Shown here: positions 42,382 through 50,687 of the stretch, piece by piece
How positions within the stretch are numbered: position 1 is the first letter of the stretch
Layout: each line of letters opens with the position of its first letter
Assembly (NCBI GenBank): GCA_039033855.1
Contig: JBCCBV010000018.1
Coordinates: 15,923-79,922 of the forward strand
Direction: 5' to 3'
Source of the DNA: JBCCBV01 sp039033855
GTDB lineage: Bacteria; Planctomycetota; Phycisphaerae; Phycisphaerales; Phycisphaeraceae
Length of the DNA stretch: 64,000 nucleotides
Position numbers and translations under genes: made by a program
Notes under the pieces: model-generated
What the model was told of the DNA's origin: nothing
What the model saw: only the letters and a program-made list of their open reading frames with translations
The model's database searches: none

Positions 42382-42966
42382 TTATGGAGCTTCGTCAAAC
42401 GCGCCGCGGCCGATGTAGTCGAACGCCTGGCCGCCGATGGACGCTTCGTACATCAGCCCGGCCGCGTCGAGGATGAACACCGCCACGCCGTTGTCGAAGT
42501 CCGCCGCGGCGCCCACGTCGGCGTTCAGCGCCACGGCCGAGGCGTTCGCCGAAAACTCCAGCTGGCTGGACTTGAACCGCTCGACCGCGGAGTCGGTCTC
42601 GAAGAAGATCACCTCGGTAAACGACTGCGCGCCGAGTTGCAGACCGATCGAGCCCTGGGTGACTTCGCAGTAGCCCGCCACTTGGTCGTCGACCAAAAGC
42701 ACGCCTTGGCCGTAGGCGCCGCCGACCCAGAACCCCGCCTTGCCGATCTGGGGGAACACCGCCACGCCAGCGGACGTGTCGCGGTAGGCGCCGTAGACCG
42801 CAGGGTTCTTCGATTCAAACGACCCCAGCGCCGCCCGCGCCTGGCTCACCAGCGCAGCCCGGCCCTCGGCGGTCTTGGGCGCGGTCGAACACCCCAACGA
42901 CATCCCGACCATCGACAGCACCGCCAGGAACAGAAAACACACGCCAAACCGGTTCAGACGGGTCAT
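42382..42966 (-). CDS. SYLF/YSC84-domain lipoprotein
   Basis: 194 residues. Signal peptide with lipobox LGC (Cys about 26). The SYLF domain follows: AGVAVFPQIGKAGFWVGGAY, GQGVLLVDDQVAGYCEVTQG, SIGLQLGAQSFTEVIFFETD and SAVERFKSSQLEFSANASAV. SYLF domains bind lipids, and bacterial members are exported lipoproteins of unclear role. Length is normal. It is a single gene, with an A+T-rich spacer on the KAP side. Confidence 0.9.
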   Translation of the reverse strand: MTRLNRFGVCFLFLAVLSMVGMSLGCSTAPKTAEGRAALVSQARAALGSFESKNPAVYGAYRDTSAGVAVFPQIGKAGFWVGGAYGQGVLLVDDQVAGYCEVTQGSIGLQLGAQSFTEVIFFETDSAVERFKSSQLEFSANASAVALNADVGAAADFDNGVAVFILDAAGLMYEASIGGQAFDYIGRGAFDEAP

Positions 42967-43032
42967 GATGGTAATCCCAAGAAGTTCTCAAATAGGAAAA
43001 TTAGGTCGGCCAACCGAACGCGCTCCGACAGC

Positions 43033-43782
43033 CTAACGGTAGGCCTTGCCTTCCCAAGCCACCCGGCGGTAGTACCCTTTTTCGCGCTTGATCGATTCGC
43101 GCACCTCGGTCACCGCCTGCTCGTTGCGCGCACCAAACTCTGCCCGCCAGGCCTGTCGGCGGAACGGGATCACCTGCACCATCGGCGTGCCGGCGGGGAT
43201 CTCGATCCACTCGGCGCCACGCCAATGCACCCGGCAGGGGAACGCCACCGGCCCCTCGTACCGGTCGGTCTCCACCACGCCCGCCAACGGCTCGAACGGC
43301 CGGCCGACGTGGTTGAGCGGCGACGTAAACAAGCACGAATAGCCGGGCGGCGTCTTAATCACCCACGGGTTCAAGAACTTGAGCGCCGGCCCCGCGCCGA
43401 ACGGCGCGCCCGGAAACTGGCTCGGCGGGTGCGCGCCGATCAGTTTGCGCTTGGCCTTGATCTCGATCGAGCCGGTGGGCGCAATCCGCATCGCCAGATC
43501 GTCCGGCACGGGCAGCACGTACCCGGCCGACATCGCTTCGAGGAACGGCGGGCATTTCTTCACCGTCTCCAGGTCCGGCGGGGGCGGCGGCGCCTGGCTG
43601 GGCATCTGCGCAAACCAGTCCGGCAACGCCTGACGCGCCGGCGTCGGCTGCGGGCATTGGCCCGGCTCGAACCCCGGCATCGCCAGGAAACGGATCGGCA
43701 GCGCCTCATCCTGCGAGTCCGATGCGCCGCCAGGAGCAAGATCGTCCGGCCCCGGCGCGTTCGTGTCCGAACCGTCGCTCAT
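43033..43782 (-). CDS. DUF6065-like conserved protein
   Basis: 249 residues, soluble, with a disordered Asp/Pro-rich start. The core (about 80-249) has ETVKKCPPFLEAMSAGYVLP, FLNPWVIKTPPGYSCLFTSP, LAGVVETDRYEG and IPAGTPMVQVIPFRR. I recognise this as similar to DUF6065 proteins, a family without known activity whose motifs suggest a cupin-like beta fold. ATG at 43780-43782 overlaps the murB stop codon (ATGA), so it is translationally coupled to murB. Confidence 0.65.
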   Translation of the reverse strand: MSDGSDTNAPGPDDLAPGGASDSQDEALPIRFLAMPGFEPGQCPQPTPARQALPDWFAQMPSQAPPPPPDLETVKKCPPFLEAMSAGYVLPVPDDLAMRIAPTGSIEIKAKRKLIGAHPPSQFPGAPFGAGPALKFLNPWVIKTPPGYSCLFTSPLNHVGRPFEPLAGVVETDRYEGPVAFPCRVHWRGAEWIEIPAGTPMVQVIPFRRQAWRAEFGARNEQAVTEVRESIKREKGYYRRVAWEGKAYR

Positions 43783-44771
43783 GCCGAAGCCTCCGCAGAC
43801 GGCGCGGGTGCGCCCTGCGGCGATTCGCCTGGCCCGGGCCAGACCACGATCTCGCGCTCCAAGCGGACGCCGAACTTCTCAAGCACCTGGGCCTCCACAC
43901 GGTCCATGACCGCCAGCACGTCGTCGACCGACGCGGCCCCCTTGTCGAGCGAGATGAAGTTCGCGTGCACGCCGCTCACGTGCGCGGCGCCGATGCGCAG
44001 CCCCTTGAGCCCGGCCCGGTCGATGAGCATGCCCGCGGGCCGGCCCTGCGCCGCCGGCTGGAGCTCGGGGTCGGGGTTCTTAAAGCAGCACCCGGCCGAG
44101 CGGTCGCTCATCGGCTGGCTGTTCTTTTTGTGCAGCCAGATCTCCTTGACCCGACGCATGACCAGCGCCGGGTCGGTGGGCTCGAGCTCGAACTCGGTCT
44201 CCAAGATGACCGGAGCAAGAATATTGGAACGACGGTAACCGAAGTCCAGGTCGTCGCGGTCGCGGGCGTAGCTCTGGCCGGCGTCGGACAGCACCGCCAC
44301 CCTGGCCACGGCCGAGCCGATGTCGCCGTACGCCCCTCCGGCGTTCATCCGCACCGCGCCGCCCACCGTCCCGGGGATGCCCGCCAGCTGGGCCAGCCCG
44401 TCGAGCCCGGCCTTGGCCAGGTCGGGCGTCAACCGGAACAGGTCCACCCCCGGGCCCACGATGGCCCGCCCGGTGTCGCGGTCCAGGTCGATCCGACGCC
44501 AGGCCGGGTCGTCCAGCAACACCACCACGCCCGGCACGCCTTGGGAGGCCACCAGCAGGTTCGCCCCCCCGCCGAGCACGCGCAGCGGGACGCCCTGGGC
44601 ATGGCACCGACCGGCCAGCTCGGACAGCTGCGCCACGCTCGCGGGGTGGGCCAGCACCTCGGCCGGGCCGCCTACGCCGTACCACGTTCTCGGACCCAGG
44701 TCCGCCCAAGGGTGGACCGGGCAGCCCAGGTCGGCCAACTCCAAGCGTTCCACGAGGTTGCGCTGGCTCAT
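43779..44771 (-). CDS. murB: UDP-N-acetylenolpyruvoylglucosamine reductase
   Basis: 330 residues. FAD-binding motifs LGGGANLL (67-74), GIPGTVGGAVRMNAGGAYG (131-149) and the C-terminal GVHANFI are typical MurB. The enzyme reduces UDP-GlcNAc-enolpyruvate to UDP-MurNAc in the cytosol with NADPH, so the organism should make peptidoglycan. The active-site segment reads AGCCFKNP (226-233); where E. coli has the proton-donating Ser229 (AGSFFKNP) this protein has Cys. A hydrophilic tail of about 20 residues extends the C-terminus. It is divergent from mraZ across a 134-base region. Confidence 0.93.
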   Translation of the reverse strand: MSQRNLVERLELADLGCPVHPWADLGPRTWYGVGGPAEVLAHPASVAQLSELAGRCHAQGVPLRVLGGGANLLVASQGVPGVVVLLDDPAWRRIDLDRDTGRAIVGPGVDLFRLTPDLAKAGLDGLAQLAGIPGTVGGAVRMNAGGAYGDIGSAVARVAVLSDAGQSYARDRDDLDFGYRRSNILAPVILETEFELEPTDPALVMRRVKEIWLHKKNSQPMSDRSAGCCFKNPDPELQPAAQGRPAGMLIDRAGLKGLRIGAAHVSGVHANFISLDKGAASVDDVLAVMDRVEAQVLEKFGVRLEREIVVWPGPGESPQGAPAPSAEASA

Positions 44772-44815
44772 GACCGGAGTCTACCCACCCGGGACACGGG
44801 CAAGCGGGGGTGAAG

Positions 44816-44898
44816 TGGGGTCAAAAAAAGCCCGATGTGTTGCGTAGTGGGGAGGTGTGGGGTAACTTCCATCACCACAACCGCGCGGCGGTTTGGGG
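44816..44898 (+). promoter_or_regulatory. MraZ-type TGGGG boxes between murB and mraZ
   Basis: TGGGG occurs at 44816-44820, 44848-44852, 44858-44862 and 44894-44898 on the plus strand. The middle two are separated by exactly five bases (AGGTG), the spacing of TGGGN repeats bound by MraZ in E. coli. The last overlaps the mraZ ribosome-binding region. Binding is inferred. Confidence 0.6.
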
Positions 44899-44905
44899 AG
44901 CTTTT

Positions 44906-45406
44906 GTGGTCCTCACCGGTCACTATGAACACCAGATCGACTCCAAGCTGCGGCTGGCGATCCCCTCGGAACTGCGACGGCAGCTCCAGCGGGCGCTCGG
45001 CACGGCCGAGGGCGAGTCGATCGCGCTCTACGCGTCGCTCAGCGACCGCCCGGGCGTCGTCTGCCTGTACACCGAACCCATGCTCGACCAGCGGGCCCGC
45101 GAGCTCGACCAGTCGTCCATGGACCCCGACGAGCTCGAGGCGTACGTCGAGGCCTTCTTCTCCATGGTCCGCTCGTGCGAGCTGGACAAGCAAGGCCGGG
45201 TCCGCCTGCCCACCGACCTGCTCGAACAGGCCGGGCTCCCCGCCAACGGCAAGCTGGCGGTGCTCGGCGTCCGAGACCACATCCAGCTCCGCGACGCCGG
45301 CGCCTGGAAGAAACACCTGGCCGAGCTCCGCACCAAACGACCGGAACTCTTGATGAACCCCCGCAAAGCCATGCGGGCCAAACCGAACACGCCCGACGCC
45401 GGCTAG
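44906..45406 (+). CDS. mraZ: MraZ, transcriptional regulator of the division and cell wall cluster
   Basis: 166 residues from a GTG at 44906, with GGGGAG five bases upstream. Two SpoVT/AbrB-like halves: LTGHYEHQIDSKLRLAIPSE at the N-terminus (the family DxKxRxxxP pattern) and CELDKQGRVRLPTDLLEQAG in the middle. MraZ rings bind TGGGN repeats and repress the dcw operon, including mraZ. Normally rsmH, ftsL and ftsI follow; here there is about 1 kb without a gene, so mraZ is detached from the cluster and faces murB instead. TGGGG boxes upstream suggest that autoregulation has been kept. Confidence 0.88.
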   Translation: MVLTGHYEHQIDSKLRLAIPSELRRQLQRALGTAEGESIALYASLSDRPGVVCLYTEPMLDQRARELDQSSMDPDELEAYVEAFFSMVRSCELDKQGRVRLPTDLLEQAGLPANGKLAVLGVRDHIQLRDAGAWKKHLAELRTKRPELLMNPRKAMRAKPNTPDAG

Positions 45407-46084
45407 GAACGCCGGCCGGGCTTCACGAACCGCCCTGGGCACGGACCGCCCGGGGCCATCCGAGACCGCGTTCCGCCTGGGCAAGGCCGCCCGCACGGAA
45501 CGATTCGAACGAAGGGAACGGACTCTTCAGGCTGTGCAGACGGAAAACAGAACCCGACGACGCAGCACGGACGGCCTGCGACGCTTGGGTCACTCGGCAA
45601 ATCAGTGATCGGGGCTCCGGCTTCCTCACCGCAGAGACTGTTTCCGGCTTCATGGTCCCTTCGTTCAACGGTCCCGCCGTCCTTCGGGGCGAACACGCGA
45701 CATCCCAACCCAGCCTCGGCTGTATGGCCCGGGGTGTCGCTGCGCGCCGGGCGGCGTCACGCAGACACGCGGTTGCTGGAGCGAGGGCGGGTTCCTGGCG
45801 ATCGGCGCCGAATTCGCAGGGGCAATGCTGGTGGCGGTTCCGGGAGTGTTTCCGAGGGAGAGTTCCGGCGGCGGGGCGATCACGCTGGGCACGGCGAAAG
45901 GGGCTCAGTGCCCCGAGATCACCGAAATATGGGCAAACCTATAGCACAAACAGGTCATTTAGAGGGATGCTCGAAATATGCGGTAAAGGACTACAAACTA
46001 GAGACTTGCAATCAGATTACCCCAAAAAAGAACAGTGGCGATTGAACATCCCTCGGAAAAATCGCTCAAATCTGTACACGGCAA
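45407..46084. other. Large intergenic region after mraZ
   Basis: About 680 bases with several short open frames on both strands but none with a recognisable product or a good ribosome-binding site. Base composition drifts from G+C-rich to comparatively A+T-rich after 45930. It ends at the promoter-like site of the candidate RNA. I checked for tmRNA, RNase P RNA and SRP RNA signatures by eye and found none. Confidence 0.5.
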
Positions 46085-46113
46085 TGAACACGGGACGATG
46101 AGGCGGGTATAAC
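46085..46113 (+). promoter_or_regulatory. Sigma-70-like promoter for the candidate RNA
   Basis: TGAACA (46085-46090), 17 bases, then TATAAC (46108-46113): four and five of six matches to the -35 and -10 consensus with ideal spacing. Transcription would start near 46119-46121. Confidence 0.5.
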
Positions 46114-46119
46114 GATTGG

Positions 46120-46260
46120 AAGAGCGAAGCGCGACCGCAAGGTTTACCGCTCGCATCGGGCGACCACCTCGCAACAAATTGCGGCAAGGACGCCCGCAAA
46201 ACTTGGTCTTTCTCCTCCGCCACGCGCCTGGGCCTTCGGGAACCAGGGCGTGGTTTTTTT
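46120..46260 (+). ncRNA. Candidate structured small RNA
   Basis: About 140 nt between a promoter-like site and a strong terminator, with no plausible open frame. A nested hairpin is visible: outer stem CGGGCG (46157-46162) with CGCCCG (46191-46196) and inner stem CGCAA (46170-46174) with TTGCG (46179-46183) around CAAA, leaving a large internal loop ACCACCT/GCAAGGA. A pyrimidine stretch TCTTTCTCCTCC (about 46207-46218) lies single-stranded before the terminator and resembles an anti-Shine-Dalgarno sequence, as in mRNA-targeting small RNAs. It could also be the 5' leader of the following phosphatase gene, ended by attenuation. Not a known family that I recognise. Confidence 0.5.
46220..46260 (+). 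terminator. Strong rho-independent terminator
   Basis: CCACGC-G-CCTGG (46220-46231) pairs with CCAGG-GCGTGG (46243-46253), with one bulged G; the loop contains CC-TTCG-GG, a further two pairs capped by a UUCG tetraloop. Seven T follow (46254-46260). Confidence 0.93.
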
Positions 46261-46411
46261 ATGGACGTGCTCTGCGCCCGCTTGCGCCCCGTGCCGGCCG
46301 CAGGCCCCGTAATCGCCCGCAGCAGGATCGGACAAATCCGCCCCGCCCCGGCGATCCGCGGGAAGCACCCGGCTCCGAGCCGGGTTGTCATGGGTACGCT
46401 CCCCTGCCCCG

Positions 46412-47674
46412 ATGAAGGCCGCGCCCCCCCGAGCCCGCGACGAACAACGCCGACTGGCCGACCTGCGCGCGCTCCGCCTGCTCGACACCCCGCCCGAGCA
46501 GCGGTTCGACGCCATCGTCGCCCTGACCAAAGAGCTGTTCGACGTGCCGATCGCCTACATCGCCCTGATCGACGCCGAGCGGCAATGGTTCAAGGCCCAG
46601 GTCGGGCTCGACGCGTCCGAAACGCCGCGCGACATCTCCTTCTGCGGCCACACCATCCTGCGCAGCCAGCCGCTGATCATCCCCGACGCCAGCGCCGACG
46701 CCCGCTTTTGCGACAACCCCATGGTGCTGGGCGAGCCCTACGTCCGCTTCTACGCCGGCCACCCGCTGCGTTCTCCAGAAGGCCAGAACGTCGCCACGCT
46801 CTGCGTCGTCGACCGCAAGCCCCGGTCCTTCACCCGCGAAGACGAGGCCCTGCTGGCCCGGCTGGCGCACCTGGCCGAAACCCAGTTCGACCTGATGGAC
46901 GTCATCGGCGCCCAGCGCCAGCTGCTCGACGCCCGGCGGCGCATCGAGCGCGAGCTCGGCGACGCCGAGCGCTACGTCCGCAGCTTCCTGCCGCCGCTCC
47001 ACGTCGGCTTGAACGCCCACGAACGGCCGGACTACCAGTACATCGCCTCGTCCGAATTGGGCGGCGACCTGCTCGGCTTCTTCGCCGTGGATGATGACCA
47101 CTTTTCGATGTTCGTCCTCGACGTCACCGGCCACGGCGTGGGGGCGTCGCTCCTGGCCGTATCGGTGGGCAACGCCATCCGCTCGGCCGCGTCGTTCGCC
47201 GACCCGCACGACCCCGCCGACCTGCTCGAACGCCTGAACGAAGCGTTCCCCATGGAGCGCCACGACAACCGGTTCACCACCGCCTGGCTGGGCAGCTATC
47301 GGCGAAGCGACCGCGTGCTGCGCTACGCCACCGCCGGCCATCACGCGGCCCTGCTGACGACCCCCGACGGCCAAAAGCACGAGCTCGGCGAGCCCGCGCT
47401 CATGCTCGGCGCCACGCACGACCCCGGCTACGAAAACCGCGAGCACACCCTGAGCGTCGGCGACCGCCTGTACCTGTTCTCCGACGGGCTGTTCGAGGTC
47501 CGTGGCGAAGACGACGCCATGCTCGGACACGGCGGGCTGACCGACATGATCCAAGAGCCCTTCGCCACCGACAACCGCACCCGCGTCCAGCAGATCATCG
47601 ACCGCGTCCGCTCGCTCCAAGGCAAAGACACCTTTGTCGACGACGTGTCGCTGCTCGAAGTCGAGTTCGCCTGA
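46412..47674 (+). CDS. GAF-domain PP2C (SpoIIE/RsbU-type) serine phosphatase
   Basis: 420 residues. N-terminal GAF domain (about 10-175) of the type LRLLDTPPEQRFDAIVALTK, DAERQWFKAQVGLD, SFCGHTIL, RFYAGHPLRS. A short helical linker leads to a PP2C-type phosphatase (about 215-420): SSELGGDLLGFF, DVTGHGVGASLLAV, TAWLGSYRRSDRVLRYATAG, LYLFSDGLFEVRGEDDAML and FVDDVSLLEVEF, with the metal-binding Asp residues in place. Such proteins dephosphorylate anti-sigma antagonist proteins in partner-switching stress control. Signal sensed by GAF unknown. The candidate RNA and terminator lie just upstream. Confidence 0.9.
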   Translation: MKAAPPRARDEQRRLADLRALRLLDTPPEQRFDAIVALTKELFDVPIAYIALIDAERQWFKAQVGLDASETPRDISFCGHTILRSQPLIIPDASADARFCDNPMVLGEPYVRFYAGHPLRSPEGQNVATLCVVDRKPRSFTREDEALLARLAHLAETQFDLMDVIGAQRQLLDARRRIERELGDAERYVRSFLPPLHVGLNAHERPDYQYIASSELGGDLLGFFAVDDDHFSMFVLDVTGHGVGASLLAVSVGNAIRSAASFADPHDPADLLERLNEAFPMERHDNRFTTAWLGSYRRSDRVLRYATAGHHAALLTTPDGQKHELGEPALMLGATHDPGYENREHTLSVGDRLYLFSDGLFEVRGEDDAMLGHGGLTDMIQEPFATDNRTRVQQIIDRVRSLQGKDTFVDDVSLLEVEFA

Positions 47675-47717
47675 CCCACCCCGGAAAACCCCGCCCCCGG
47701 GATTCCCCTACTGCGGT

Positions 47718-47744
47718 GGCACGGGCGTCTCGCCCGTGATGGCG
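47718..47744. repeat. Dispersed palindromic repeat, copy B
   Basis: GTGGCACGGGCGTCTCGCCC then GTGATGG; core CACGGGCG-TCT-CGCCCGTG at 47720-47738, the same core and flanks as the copy at 6862. It lies between the phosphatase and purE. Confidence 0.85.
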
Positions 47745-47791
47745 TCACCCACGATCCCTTCCGCGACCGAGGCTTGCGATACGCTCTGCCT

Positions 47792-48310
47792 ATGAGCGAA
47801 GACCACGCGGTTTCGTTTCCCGACCCGGCTCCGCCCGTCGCGGTGGTCATGGGCAGCGCGTCCGACTGGCCGACGATGCGCGGCGCGGTCGAGGTGCTCG
47901 ATGCGCTGGCCGTGCCTTGTTCGTTCCACGTGGTGTCGGCCCACCGCACGCCGGACGACATGTTCCGCTTCGCCGAAACGGCGCTCGACCGTGGGGTGCG
48001 GGTGATCATCGCCGGCGCCGGCGGCGCGGCCCACCTGCCGGGCATGATCGCCAGCAAGACCACCCTCCCGGTCATCGGCGTGCCCGTCCAATCCAAAGCC
48101 CTGTCCGGCATGGATTCGCTGCTGTCGATCGTGCAGATGCCCTACGGCGTGCCAGTCGCCACCGTGGCCATCGGCGCCAGCGGCGCCAAGAACGCCGGGC
48201 TCCTGGCCGCGCGCATGCTCGCCACGGCCGATCCCCGGCTCACCGAGCGCCTCCAAGCCTTCGCCGAGCAGCAAGCCGACACGGCCCGCGGGTCGTCGCT
48301 CGAGCGCTAA
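47792..48310 (+). CDS. purE: N5-carboxyaminoimidazole ribonucleotide mutase
   Basis: 172 residues. VAVVMGSASDWPTM, VVSAHRTPDDMFRFA and GAGGAAHLPGMIASKTTLPV are the class I PurE signatures, with the catalytic His in SAHRTP. It moves the carboxylate of N5-CAIR to C4 in purine synthesis. No purK is adjacent. The ATG at 47792 gives a short disordered start; another ATG lies six codons upstream. Length is normal. Confidence 0.96.
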   Translation: MSEDHAVSFPDPAPPVAVVMGSASDWPTMRGAVEVLDALAVPCSFHVVSAHRTPDDMFRFAETALDRGVRVIIAGAGGAAHLPGMIASKTTLPVIGVPVQSKALSGMDSLLSIVQMPYGVPVATVAIGASGAKNAGLLAARMLATADPRLTERLQAFAEQQADTARGSSLER

Positions 48311-48392
48311 CGCCGCCGTCGTCGCCTTGCGTTTGCCCGCCCGGCATGCCCAATCCGGCGCGCGACCGGGCCGGGCGATTTACACTCGCGGG

Positions 48393-49355
48393 GTGGTTTA
48401 CGAGATCGCCTGTCCCTCGTGTGCGCAGCCGTACCGCTCGCCGTTCATCCGCGCCGGCGCGGTGTGGACGTGTCCGTCCTGCGGCGGGCGTTCGCGCGTC
48501 GCGGCCGGCCAAATCCGGCGGACCCCAGGCGTGCCTTGTGAAGAAGAAGGCCCGGCCTCCCCCGAACCCGCCGCCGAGCCCACCTCGCGCCTCGACGCCC
48601 TGCTCGATACCCACGGCGTAGCCCAGCGCGAAGACGCCGAACCCACCGCCCTGCCCCAGCCCCCCGCCGACGTCGCCGCCCTCCACGCCGCCCCCGCGCC
48701 CACCCGGCAGGCCGACGCCGTCGCCGCAGGCGGATCGCCCATGATCGTCACCACCGGCGCCGGCGGTCGCGCCCCAAATGCCCCCGGTAAACGCCCCACC
48801 GCCCTGCACTGGGCGCTGCTGATCGTCGGCGCCCTGGTCGTCCTCGGCGGCGTCGGGTTTGGGATCTCCCGGCTGGATCAAAACTCCGCCCAGCCGGCCA
48901 ACACGCCAGACAACCCGCAGACGCCGGAAAACCCGGACGCATCCGATACATCGGACACCCCGGACACCCCGGGCGCTTCGGAACCAAGCCCCGCGACACC
49001 CGCCGACCCGCCTCAACCAACCGACGCCCCCCCAGGCGCCGGCATGCCCGCCGGCTCGCCCGAACCGCTCGAACGGCTCGAACGGCTCGACGACACCGCC
49101 CAACCTGACTTAGACCCCGATCCCGACCCCGCCTCCGACACCACGTCAGACACCACCACGCCACAAGGCCCCCCGATAGAAAGCCCCGCGCCAGAAACCG
49201 CAGACCCGGTTGAGGACAACCCGCTCCCGGTCGGCGCCGTGACGACCGACGCCACCGCCGCGCTTACCGCCGGGGACGTCTCAAGCAACCCGGACGATGC
49301 GGCAGACCCGGCAGACCCGGCAGACCCGGTCGAACCCGAGCCCGCCCTGCCCTAG
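48393..49355 (+). CDS. Zinc-ribbon membrane protein with a long disordered acidic tail
   Basis: 320 residues from a GTG at 48393. A zinc ribbon is formed by CPSC (7-10) and CPSC (27-30). Residues about 40-140 are low-complexity. One transmembrane helix (WALLIVGALVVLGGVGFGI, about 150-170) follows, and then about 150 residues rich in Asp, Pro, Thr and Ala. The tail has expanded by short repeats: GGCAGACCC three times (49301-49327) and CGAACGGCT units near 49070. This looks like the zinc-ribbon-plus-helix plan of planctomycete envelope proteins. I cannot assign a function. Confidence 0.6.
   Translation: MVYEIACPSCAQPYRSPFIRAGAVWTCPSCGGRSRVAAGQIRRTPGVPCEEEGPASPEPAAEPTSRLDALLDTHGVAQREDAEPTALPQPPADVAALHAAPAPTRQADAVAAGGSPMIVTTGAGGRAPNAPGKRPTALHWALLIVGALVVLGGVGFGISRLDQNSAQPANTPDNPQTPENPDASDTSDTPDTPGASEPSPATPADPPQPTDAPPGAGMPAGSPEPLERLERLDDTAQPDLDPDPDPASDTTSDTTTPQGPPIESPAPETADPVEDNPLPVGAVTTDATAALTAGDVSSNPDDAADPADPADPVEPEPALP
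49301..49327. repeat. 9-bp in-frame tandem repeat
   Basis: GGCAGACCC three times, encoding the ADPADPADP run in the acidic tail of the 48393-49355 protein. Confidence 0.85.
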
Positions 49356-49460
49356 TCTGCACGACCCCAGCCCGCACGGCCCAAGCCGGCGCCCCCTCTC
49401 ACGGCACCGCCATCCCCGCCCGCCTTTGCGCCACGCAACCGCCCACGGGCGCCCCCCGCC

Positions 49461-50687
49461 ATGATCCTTCCGATTAAGAGCGACCGACGGCTCCGCTCCA
49501 CGCCCGTGGTCAACACGGCGCTCATCGCCATCAACGTGCTGGTGTTCGCGCTGACCTACAAGCAGGTGGCCAGCTTCACCTTCTACAGCAGCCAGGCCGC
49601 TTCACTTGACGATCTGCGCGCCACCTTCCCGGTCGTGAATTACTACCTCTGGCCCGATCGCACGATCATCAGCCTCTGGCAGTTCTTCACCTACCAGTTC
49701 CTCCACGCCGACTTCATGCACCTGCTGGGCAACATGGTGTTCCTCTGGGCGTTCGGCAACTCGGTGGAAGACCGCCTGGGCAAGGCCGGCTACCTGCTGT
49801 TCTATCTCGGCGGCGGCGTGCTGGCCGGGCTCGCCCACGTCGGCGCGTCGGGCGCCCCCGTGCTCGGCGCGTCGGGCGCGGTCGCCGGCGTCACCGGCGC
49901 GTTCCTGGCCCTGTTCCCCCTGTCCAACATCCGGCTCATTTACTTTTTCATCTTCATCTTCGGGTCGTTCGAGGTCTCGGGCCTGCTGCTGATCGCCTTC
50001 TACATCGGCAAAGACATCCTGTTCCAATTTTCCGGCGGCGGCGGCGTGGCCTACGTGGCCCACCTGGGCGGGTACGCGTTCGGCCTGGTCGTCGGGCTGG
50101 CGCTGTTGCGTACGCGCCTGCTTGAGCGCGAGCCCTACGACCTGCTCGCCCTGCTCGAACAACGCCGCAGGCGCCGACAGTTCCGTTCGATGACCCGCGA
50201 CGGCCAAAGCCCGTGGTCGGGCGCGCCCGCCGCCAACCCCGACGGCCCAAATATCCCGCTGACCCCCGAGGAAACCGAGCTCATGCGACGCCGGGCCGAG
50301 GTGTCCCAGTTCCTCAACGACCACAAGCCCGAAGACGCCGCCCGCGCCTACGTCGACCTCCTGCGCGACCACCCCGGCCAGGCCATGCCCCAGGCCCAGC
50401 AGCTCGAAGTCGCCAACGCCCTCATGGCCACCGGCGCCTACGACCACGCCGCCGCGGCCTACGGCCTGCTGCTATCGCAATACCCCACCTACCCCCAGCG
50501 GCAGCAGGTCCAACTGATCCTCGGCCTGATCTTCGGCCGCTACCTCGGCGAACACGCCCAGGCCCGCGACCTGCTGACCCAAGCCGAGCCCAAGCTCTCG
50601 GGCCAAGAACAAACCCTGGCCCGCCAGGTCTTGAGCGAGCTGCCCCCGGCCGAAAAGCCGGGCAAAGCCGACAAGCCCGCCGGTTAA
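49461..50687 (+). CDS. Rhomboid protease with C-terminal helical (TPR-like) extension
   Basis: 408 residues. HADFMHLLGN (82-91) supplies the oxyanion site, GASGAVAG (136-143) the catalytic Ser138, and AHLGGY (200-205) the catalytic His201. It is the longer bacterial type with a 22-residue loop between the first helix and the FFTYQFLHADF helix. After about 225 a soluble part follows: a positively charged linker, then helical repeats (EVSQFLNDHKPEDAARAYVD, VANALMATGAYDHAAAAYGL, GRYLGEHAQARDLLTQAEPK) that look like tetratricopeptide repeats, presumably for substrate or partner binding on the cytoplasmic side. Not close to the rhomboid at 583. Confidence 0.88.
   Translation: MILPIKSDRRLRSTPVVNTALIAINVLVFALTYKQVASFTFYSSQAASLDDLRATFPVVNYYLWPDRTIISLWQFFTYQFLHADFMHLLGNMVFLWAFGNSVEDRLGKAGYLLFYLGGGVLAGLAHVGASGAPVLGASGAVAGVTGAFLALFPLSNIRLIYFFIFIFGSFEVSGLLLIAFYIGKDILFQFSGGGGVAYVAHLGGYAFGLVVGLALLRTRLLEREPYDLLALLEQRRRRRQFRSMTRDGQSPWSGAPAANPDGPNIPLTPEETELMRRRAEVSQFLNDHKPEDAARAYVDLLRDHPGQAMPQAQQLEVANALMATGAYDHAAAAYGLLLSQYPTYPQRQQVQLILGLIFGRYLGEHAQARDLLTQAEPKLSGQEQTLARQVLSELPPAEKPGKADKPAG

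Noticed and set aside
45403..46045. Short open frames on both strands in the gap after mraZ
   Set aside because: No ribosome-binding sites, no motifs, overlapping on both strands, and amino-acid content typical of noncoding high-GC sequence.
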